NCBI GenBank assembly: GCA_038040285.1
Contig: JBBPIN010000024.1
Span: 1 to 41,440 of the forward strand
Source: Mayfieldus sp038040285
GTDB taxonomy: Bacteria; Actinomycetota; Thermoleophilia; Solirubrobacterales; 70-9
Direction of reading: 5' to 3'
DNA length: 41,440 nucleotides
The translations under genes and the position numbers were made by a program. Positions 36,488 to 41,440 of this stretch are shown in pieces; positions within the stretch are counted from its first letter, which is position 1; each line of letters begins with the position of its first letter. The notes below the pieces were generated by a model. That model ran no database searches and was not told the DNA's origin. It saw nothing but the letters and a program-made list of their open reading frames with translations.

Positions 36488-36765
36488 CAAACCGGCTTCA
36501 GCATCGAGTTTCCACAGTGCTGGCAGAGCATGTCCTCGGTGGTGCTCATGCGGGCGATCGTCTGGTGCTCGCCGCAGTCCAGACACTGCGAGACCAGCTC
36601 GTAGCGGCTGAGGCAGTAGACGCAGCGAAACCGGCCCGGCAGCTGCGTGGGCCGCAGCCATGGCTCACCGCATCCCGGGCAAGCGGGGCGTCGCAGTGGA
36701 GACTCGCCGGCTTGGTCGACGGGCCTCCCGCCTCCCTGTGCCTGCTCTGACATCGCCCTATTCAT
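36487..36765 (-). CDS. Double zinc-ribbon protein of unknown function
   Basis: A 92-aa protein with four Cys pairs: CPGCGEPW, FRCVYCLSRY, QCLDCGEHQ and LCQHCGNSM, which should form two zinc ribbons. The rest is short linkers. The ATG at 36765 overlaps the fmt stop by 8 nt (ATGAATAG), the same overlap length as in the rib operon; ATG 36753 is an alternative. Such ribbons occur in nucleic-acid-binding and adaptor proteins, but nothing fixes the role. It occupies the place where rsmB often stands between fmt and rpe. Confidence 0.8.
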   Translation of the reverse strand: MNRAMSEQAQGGGRPVDQAGESPLRRPACPGCGEPWLRPTQLPGRFRCVYCLSRYELVSQCLDCGEHQTIARMSTTEDMLCQHCGNSMLKPV

Positions 36766-37684
36766 TCTGAACGATTACCCGGTCGGGGACCTGATGGCCG
36801 CGCAGAAAAGCGTCGGCCGGCATCGGGCGGGCGGCCGGCGGCTGCACGACGTCGAGCCGCAGCACACCCTCGGCGCAGCCGAGCCAAAGCGATCCGTCGC
36901 GGGCCTTGAACTGCCCCGGCTCGCCGGCGCCGTCCTCGGCCCTCGCGGCTCGAACGCCGAGCCGTTCCCCGTCCGGGGTCTCGACGTAGGCGCCGATATG
37001 GGGCGTCAGGGCTCGCACCGTGCGGGCCAACTCCGCCGCCTGCCGCAGCGGATCGAGACGCCGCTCCCCGGGCTCGATCTTCTCGGCATAGGTCGCCTGC
37101 TCGTCGTCCTGCTCGCTGAGCTCCAGACTGCCCTCCGCCCGCAGATCGAATGCGCGCACGATCAGCTCGCCGCCGATCTGCGCCAGGCGCGCCGCCAGCG
37201 CACCGAAGTCCTCGTCGGGCTCAATCGGCACCCGCTCCAGTAGCGCGACCGGTCCGGAGTCGAGCCCCTCGGTGACGCGCATGACGCCTACCCCGGTGTT
37301 CTCGTCGCCGGCCATGATCGCCCGCTCGATCGGGGCGGCGCCGCGCCAGCGTGGCAGCAGCGAGGGGTGCACGTTGAGCATCTCCAGATCCGACAGCAGC
37401 GGCTCGCGGATCAGCTGCCCGAAGGCGCAGAGCGCCGCCACGTCGGCGGAGCTGGAGCGAATCCGCTCCAGGGCATCGGAAGAGTTGACGTCCTCGGTCT
37501 GAAGCAGGGGCAGGTCGAGCTCACGCGCCGCAACGGCTGCCGGCGGCGGCAGGGTGCGCCTTCCCCTGCCCTGCTGCCGATCGGGCGGCGCCAGAACAAG
37601 TTGGGGACGGTGCGTCGAGTCGGCGAGTCGGCGGAGGACGGTCGCTGCGAAGTCGGAGGTGCCGAGGAAGACCGTCCGGCTCAC
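36758..37684 (-). CDS. fmt: Methionyl-tRNA formyltransferase
   Basis: A 308-aa enzyme that formylates initiator Met-tRNA using 10-formyl-THF. TVFLGTSDFAATVLRRL begins the fold, and LNVHPSLLPRWRGAAPIERA with TGVGVMRVTEGLDSGPV holds the catalytic Asn/His/Asp region. The OB-like C-terminal domain ends GHQVPDRVIVQNE. The GTG start overlaps the def stop (GTGA), pairing formylation with deformylation. Confidence 0.96.
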   Translation of the reverse strand: MSRTVFLGTSDFAATVLRRLADSTHRPQLVLAPPDRQQGRGRRTLPPPAAVAARELDLPLLQTEDVNSSDALERIRSSSADVAALCAFGQLIREPLLSDLEMLNVHPSLLPRWRGAAPIERAIMAGDENTGVGVMRVTEGLDSGPVALLERVPIEPDEDFGALAARLAQIGGELIVRAFDLRAEGSLELSEQDDEQATYAEKIEPGERRLDPLRQAAELARTVRALTPHIGAYVETPDGERLGVRAARAEDGAGEPGQFKARDGSLWLGCAEGVLRLDVVQPPAARPMPADAFLRGHQVPDRVIVQNE

Positions 37685-38361
37685 GCCGCGGTCGCCGCCT
37701 CGCCCTGAAGCGCCTCTTCGGCGTCCGTGGTCGGCGGGCTGTACTCCTCACCTTCGCGCACGGCGCGCAGCGCGCCCTTGCGCTGCTCGCGGGACGTGCG
37801 GTCGACCATCAGGACACCGTCGAGATGGTCGATCTCGTGTTGTAGGACGCGCGCCTCGAGGCCGGACGCCTCGATCAGCAACGGCTCGCCTCCCTGGTCG
37901 AGACCGCTGACCCGTGCGTGCAGCGGGCGCTCGACGTCGACCGTGATGCGAGGGATGCTCAGGCACCCCTCCTCTGCCACCACAACGTCATCGGAGACCC
38001 ACTCGATCTCGGGGTTGATCACCGCCGTTGGCTCCGCCTCGCCGGCCCCAAAGACCAGAACGCGCCGCAGGACCCCGACCTGGGTCGCGGCCAGCCCAAC
38101 CCCGATCGCATCGCGCATGATCGAGATCATTCGCTCGATCTCGCGACCGAGGGGCACGTCGAACGCGGACACCGGCGAGGCCTTGCTGTTGAGGACCGGA
38201 TCGCCGAACTTGACCACCTGAGCGAGGGCCGCATCGCGACGCGCAAGGGTCTCAGGATCGAGCGCCGGCGCGGAGGGTGCAAGGCCCTCGCGCTCGGCGG
38301 CTTCCCCGCCATCGGCGAGCTCCGGCCGCTCAGCCAGCTCGGTGTCCTGGGAATCAGCCAT
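37681..38361 (-). CDS. def: Peptide deformylase
   Basis: A 226-aa metalloprotease that removes the N-formyl group from new proteins. All three motifs are present: GVGLAATQVG, EEGCLSIP and QHEIDHLDG, giving the metal Cys and two His and the catalytic Glu. An N-terminal extension of about 45 acidic residues (ELAERPELADGGEAAEREGL) and a C-terminal tail exceed the usual length of about 170. The ATG 38361 is supported by TAGACT 8 nt upstream. Confidence 0.96.
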   Translation of the reverse strand: MADSQDTELAERPELADGGEAAEREGLAPSAPALDPETLARRDAALAQVVKFGDPVLNSKASPVSAFDVPLGREIERMISIMRDAIGVGLAATQVGVLRRVLVFGAGEAEPTAVINPEIEWVSDDVVVAEEGCLSIPRITVDVERPLHARVSGLDQGGEPLLIEASGLEARVLQHEIDHLDGVLMVDRTSREQRKGALRAVREGEEYSPPTTDAEEALQGEAATAA

Positions 38362-38369
38362 ACGAATCG

Positions 38370-38375
38370 AGTCTA
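38370..38375 (-). promoter_or_regulatory. Candidate -10 element (TAGACT), leaderless def promoter
   Basis: GCGTAGACT on the minus strand ends 8 nt before the def ATG. The heptamer repeat lies just upstream at 38400-38427. Confidence 0.45.
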
Positions 38376-38399
38376 CGCACTGGCGGCGGCGAATCCTGC

Positions 38400-38427
38400 C
38401 CACGAATGACGAATGACGAATGACGAG
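38400..38427 (-). repeat. Heptamer tandem repeat (ACGAATG) between priA and def
   Basis: On the plus strand: CC, three ACGAATG units and ACGAG. It matches the rsmD copy at 27 of 28 positions but is intergenic, ending 4 nt from the priA stop. Confidence 0.8.
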
Positions 38428-38430
38428 TTT

Positions 38431-40626
38431 TTACTGCGGATCGACGTCGACGCTGAGTGCAACCCCGCGTAAGGCGCGCTCGGAGATCAGCCGCTCCAAC
38501 CCATCGTGCGCAGCCGCCACCGTGTTCTCGCGCTGGCTGGCCTTGAGCAGCAGGCGACGCCTGTGGCGACCGCGGAGGCGGAAGAGCACGGCGGGGCCGA
38601 GCACGTCGGTATCGGCGGGGGTCAGCTCGCGCAGCAGCTCGCCGATGCGATCGGCGGCACGATCGAGCGTGTCCTCCTGCTCCGCCGCCAGGTTGACCGC
38701 GATCAAATGCGAGAAGGGCGGATAGCGCAGCGCCCGGCGCCGCTCCAGCTCGCCGGCCAGAAAGCCGGGGGCGTCGTGGCGCGCGGCGAGCGCGATGCTC
38801 GGCGCCTCCGGCGCAAGGGTCTGGACGATCACCCGACCGCCCTGCTGGCCGCGCCCGCTGCGCCCGGCGAGCTGGGTGACCGTCGCGAAGGTCCGCTCCT
38901 CGGCGCGGAAGTCGGGGAAGCGCAGGGTCGCGTCGGCGTCGAGGATGACGCTGAGGGTGACCTGCGGGAAGTCGTGGCCCTTGCCGACCATCTGGGTGCC
39001 GACCAGCACCCCACACGACGCTTCCTCGAAGCGGCTGAGGATCTCGGCGTGTGCGCCGCGGCCAGTGGCGGCATCGGAATCAAGGCGAAAAGCCGGCAGC
39101 GGATCGAGGCGCTCGGCGAGCAGCTCCTCGATTCGCTCGGTGCCCGCCCCGGCGCGCGCCAGGGTGACCGATCCGCATTCCGGGCAGGCGCGTGGCGGCG
39201 ACTCGGTGTGTCCGCAGTGATGGCAGGCGAGGCGCTGGGAGGCACGATGGGCGACCAGCGAGACGTCGCAGTGCGGGCAGCCCCAGTGATGACCGCAGGC
39301 GCGACAACAAACATAGGGCGCAAAGCCACGCCGGTTGACCAGCACGATCGCCTTGCCTCCGTCGCGGCGCACCCCCTCCAGCGCGTCCAGAGTCGGGCTC
39401 CCAAGCGGCCCGCCCCGGGGGTCGGCGCCCCTCATGTCGACCACCTCTACCGGGGGCATTCCCAGGCCGTCGACGCGCCGCGGAAGCTCGACCCTCGGCA
39501 GCGCTCGCCAGGACTCGGGCCGCGGCGTCGCCGTGCCGGCGAGCAGCACCGCCCCGGCGTCGGCGGCACGCCGCCGGGCCACGTGGCGGGCGTCGTAACA
39601 GGGGTCGCCCTCCTGCTTGTAGGAGGCGTCGTGCTCCTCGTCGACGACGATCAGCCCAAGGTCGGCGACGGGGGCAAAGACCGCGGAGCGCGGTCCCACG
39701 CAGACGTCGGCCTCGCCGGAGCGCAGCCGCCGCCACTCGTCGTAGCGCTCGCCGGCGCCCAGCGCCGAGTGCAGTACGGCGACCCGATCGCCGAGCCGCG
39801 AGCGGAACCTGGCGACCGCCTGCGGCGTGAGTCCGATCTCCGGCACGAGCACGATCACCCCGCGCCCGCGCGCGAGCGCGTCCTCGGCCGCAGCGAGGTA
39901 GACCTCGGTCTTGCCAGACCCGGTGACGCCATGCAGGAGCAGCTCGCGGTCGGCTCCCTGCTCGCCGTCCAGCGCCATGGCGACCCGCTGCACCGCCGAT
40001 CGCTGCTCGGCGGTCAGCTCGGCGGGCCTTGCCGCTGCGCCGACGGCGCGTTCTTGGGGGCGGCGGCGCAGTGCGACGCTGTGGGTCGCGATCAGCCCGC
40101 GCTGCTCGAGCCGCCGCAGCGCGGCGCGATCGGTGCCGCATTCCGCCGCGATCTCCCCCGCCCCCAGCTCGCCGGCCCGCAATGCCTCCAACACCGCGCG
40201 CTGGCGGACGCCGAGGCGCTGGCCACCCTCGAGTGCGGCCAGCCCGGCGTCGGTGGCCCGGGCGCGCAGCTCGAGGCGGGTCCGCACCCGGCGGCCCGAT
40301 ACGCCCGTCCCGGGCGGCAGGACCAGCGATAGCCCTCGAGAAGGAGTCGAGCAGTACTCGCGGGCGACCCAGAGCCCCAGACGCACCAGCTCCGGGGGCG
40401 CCCCGGCCTCCAACGCCTCGATCGGCTCGGCGAGGCGCTCGGGCGGCAGCTCGGAGCGATCGACGAGGTCCACCACCACTCCGAGCAGGCGGCGGCGGCC
40501 GAACGGGACCCGAAGCACGGTCCCGACCCCGACCTCGCCCAGCTCGGCCGGCAAGCGGTAGTCGAACGGGCCGCGCAAAGCGCGGGCGGTGGTCAGCGGC
40601 TCGACTTTCGCGATCGCCATACCCAT
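38431..40626 (-). CDS. priA: Primosomal helicase PriA
   Basis: A 731-aa helicase that restarts stalled replication. The DNA-binding domain (RGPFDYRLPAELGEVGVGTV) and a winged-helix region precede the helicase core with HGVTGSGKTEVYLAA, VPEIGLTPQAVARFR, GPRSAVFAP, IVVDEEHDASYKQE and LLAGTATPRPES. The zinc-binding insert has CCRACGHHWGCPHCD, CHHCGH and CPECG. QMVGKGHDFPQVTL and QLAGRSGRGQQGGRVIVQT complete the motor. Actinobacterial PriA often lacks helicase residues; here the Walker motifs and the GRSGR arginine motif look intact. TAGGTT lies 6 nt before the ATG. Confidence 0.96.
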   Translation of the reverse strand: MGMAIAKVEPLTTARALRGPFDYRLPAELGEVGVGTVLRVPFGRRRLLGVVVDLVDRSELPPERLAEPIEALEAGAPPELVRLGLWVAREYCSTPSRGLSLVLPPGTGVSGRRVRTRLELRARATDAGLAALEGGQRLGVRQRAVLEALRAGELGAGEIAAECGTDRAALRRLEQRGLIATHSVALRRRPQERAVGAAARPAELTAEQRSAVQRVAMALDGEQGADRELLLHGVTGSGKTEVYLAAAEDALARGRGVIVLVPEIGLTPQAVARFRSRLGDRVAVLHSALGAGERYDEWRRLRSGEADVCVGPRSAVFAPVADLGLIVVDEEHDASYKQEGDPCYDARHVARRRAADAGAVLLAGTATPRPESWRALPRVELPRRVDGLGMPPVEVVDMRGADPRGGPLGSPTLDALEGVRRDGGKAIVLVNRRGFAPYVCCRACGHHWGCPHCDVSLVAHRASQRLACHHCGHTESPPRACPECGSVTLARAGAGTERIEELLAERLDPLPAFRLDSDAATGRGAHAEILSRFEEASCGVLVGTQMVGKGHDFPQVTLSVILDADATLRFPDFRAEERTFATVTQLAGRSGRGQQGGRVIVQTLAPEAPSIALAARHDAPGFLAGELERRRALRYPPFSHLIAVNLAAEQEDTLDRAADRIGELLRELTPADTDVLGPAVLFRLRGRHRRRLLLKASQRENTVAAAHDGLERLISERALRGVALSVDVDPQ

Positions 40627-40632
40627 GCGTCC

Positions 40633-40638
40633 AACCTA
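40633..40638 (-). promoter_or_regulatory. Candidate -10 element (TAGGTT), leaderless priA promoter
   Basis: TAGGTT on the minus strand ends 6 nt before the priA ATG at 40626. Confidence 0.35.
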
Positions 40639-40672
40639 GGGACGACCACGGACGCCCAGCACAGCTGGCCAA

Positions 40673-40678
40673 TATGCT
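40673..40678 (+). promoter_or_regulatory. Candidate -10 element (TATGCT), leaderless PH-gene promoter
   Basis: TATGCT (in CAATATGCT) ends 6 nt before the GTG at 40685, with no Shine-Dalgarno sequence. Confidence 0.4.
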
Positions 40679-40684
40679 GCCCGC

Positions 40685-41245
40685 GTGTCCCTGAACCTCG
40701 ATGCGGGAGAAAGGGTGATCTTCGAGGGCCACCCTTCCTGGCGGGCGATCCTCGGCTTCTACCTCAGGGGAATCCTGCTGTCCGCGGCCCTCGGCGTGGT
40801 CGTCGCGATCGTCACCCGGATCGGCGGAGACGTCGACAAGGGCCCGGTCTTCGTGGTCGTGCTGGTGGCGATCGGCATCACGCTGCTGACAGGTTTCATC
40901 AAGCGCGTCACCACGACCTACACGATCACCGACCGCCGCCTCAACATCAAGCGCGGGATCATCTCGCGCGAGGTGCAGCAGACGCGGCTGGAGCGGGTCC
41001 AGAACGTCAACTACAACCAGACGCTGTTCCAGCGCATCGTGCAGGTCGGCGACGTCGATTTCGACACCGCGGGATCCGGCGACTACGACTTCAGCTTCGA
41101 CGGGGTCGCCGAGCCCGAAGACGTGGTCGCGAAGGTCCACGACGCGATGAGCATGCACGACGCCGGCCCGCACGGCCTTGGCGAGCCGGGCGGCGCGACA
41201 GCTCCCACCGAAGCTCAGCCGACTCAGCAGCAGCCGCCGCGGTAG
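40685..41245 (+). CDS. Membrane protein with bacterial PH domain (bPH2/DUF304)
   Basis: A 186-aa protein starting with GTG. Two transmembrane helices (about 24-42 and 57-75; ILGFYLRGILLSAALGVVVA and VFVVVLVAIGITLLTGFI) are followed by the PH-like domain: TYTITDRRLNIKRGIISRE, QTRLERVQNVNYNQTLFQRI, VGDVDFDTAGSGDYDFSFDG and the end helix EDVVAKVHDAM. The tail is rich in Pro, Gln and Thr. Its role is not known; related YdbS/YdbT proteins sit in the membrane. It converges on metK across repeat copy D. Confidence 0.88.
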   Translation: MSLNLDAGERVIFEGHPSWRAILGFYLRGILLSAALGVVVAIVTRIGGDVDKGPVFVVVLVAIGITLLTGFIKRVTTTYTITDRRLNIKRGIISREVQQTRLERVQNVNYNQTLFQRIVQVGDVDFDTAGSGDYDFSFDGVAEPEDVVAKVHDAMSMHDAGPHGLGEPGGATAPTEAQPTQQQPPR

Positions 41246-41249
41246 TGCT

Positions 41250-41304
41250 TGCCGCGGCGTTGCGCCGCGGCACATGCATGTGCGGCGGCGAAGCCGCCGC
41301 AATT
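41250..41304 (-). repeat. Two-hairpin palindromic repeat, copy D
   Basis: Hairpin 2 is TGCCGCGGCG-TTG-CGCCGCGGCA (41250-41272), a perfect 10-bp stem. Hairpin 1 is GGCGGC-GAA-GCCGCC (41284-41298), followed by GCAATT. It fills the gap between the convergent PH-domain gene and metK. Confidence 0.75.
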
Positions 41305-41335
41305 TGTGCTCCCGCGTGGGCGACTCGCCGAAAAC

Positions 41336-41440
41336 CTAGGCCGTCGCCCCCGCCGCCTCCAGCCCCGCCGCCTGGCGCAGGCTGTCGGCGCGGTCGGTGC
41401 GCTCCCAGGTGAAGTCGTGGTCCTCGCGGCCGAAGTGGCC
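41336..41440 (-). CDS. metK: S-adenosylmethionine synthetase, C-terminal end only
   Basis: The last 34 codons of a gene that continues past the right edge. GHFGREDHDFTWERTD is the characteristic C-terminal end of MetK (AYGHFGR...FPWE.TD), followed by a short tail (ADSLRQAAGLEAAGATA). The enzyme makes AdoMet from methionine and ATP, the methyl donor for trmD, rsmD and others in this window. Confidence 0.85.
   Translation of the reverse strand, partial: GHFGREDHDFTWERTDRADSLRQAAGLEAAGATA

Noticed and set aside
39080..41302. 740-codon minus-strand frame over priA and the PH gene
   Set aside because: Overlaps priA in another frame and is antisense to the PH-domain gene; both of those have clear motifs.

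Overview
The window is GC-rich, densely packed chromosomal DNA with many GTG and TTG starts, 4-nt stop/start overlaps, and housekeeping gene order typical of Actinobacteria. The SepIVA-like protein beside coaD, the DUF177-rpmF pair, the MTHFSD-like 5-FTHF cyclo-ligase and the small RTX-type secreted protein suggest a Thermoleophilia (Solirubrobacterales-like) genome; that placement is inference from family resemblance, not a measured phylogeny. I see no insertion sequence, CRISPR array, prophage, tRNA or rRNA.

Layout. 1-2041: start of an acyltransferase (minus), then a 5-FTHF cyclo-ligase-like protein and an alpha/beta hydrolase (plus). 2048-8048 (minus): comM-dprA-thiD-two uncharacterised small genes-ilvD, tightly coupled. 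8154-13146: yraN alone on plus, facing a minus block ffh-rpsP-khpA-trmD-rplS-lepB-rnhB (no rimM). 13156-19815 (minus): DUF177-GNAT-rpmF-plsX-acpP-rnc-smc-ftsY. 19848-20631: a frameshifted methyltransferase and a 74-aa protein. 20830-24726 (minus): recG-rsmD-coaD and a SepIVA-like gene. 24754-27881: DUF427 (plus), a GST-like protein, fakA and rpmB (minus). 27934-28530: secreted RTX-like protein. 28591-32160 (minus): riboflavin operon ribD-ribE-ribBA-ribH. 32285-34710 (plus): glycosyltransferase and flippase. 34831-35625 (minus): tandem secreted paralogues of unknown function, one frameshifted. 35780-40626 (minus): priA-def-fmt-zinc ribbon-rpe. 40685-41245: PH-domain membrane protein (plus). 41336-41440: end of metK (minus).

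Functionally the window combines protein export (ffh, ftsY, lepB), ribosome and tRNA modification (rpsP, rplS, rpmF, rpmB, trmD, rsmD, khpA, rnc), lipid synthesis (acpP, plsX, fakA, acyltransferase), DNA processing and replication restart (smc, recG, priA, rnhB, dprA, comM), translation start and N-terminal processing (fmt, def), cofactors (rib genes, coaD, thiD, metK, 5-FTHF) and a small cell-surface group.

The most notable observations are: (1) an intact SMC of only 772 residues with no visible hinge domain, in the classical smc position; (2) a two-hairpin palindromic repeat present four times, one copy at the 3' end of rnhB where the reading frame runs on antisense to yraN; (3) a heptamer tandem repeat inserted in frame inside rsmD and present again between def and priA; (4) a recurring TANNNT element 6-13 nt upstream of start codons, pointing to widespread leaderless transcription, including a divergent recG/DUF427 pair with overlapping -10 elements; (5) palindromic operator-like sites at the rib promoter, the rpmB promoter and upstream of the secreted pair; (6) an RNase III lacking one of the usual metal-ligand glutamates; (7) a flippase whose only plausible start is CTG within a CTGA overlap.
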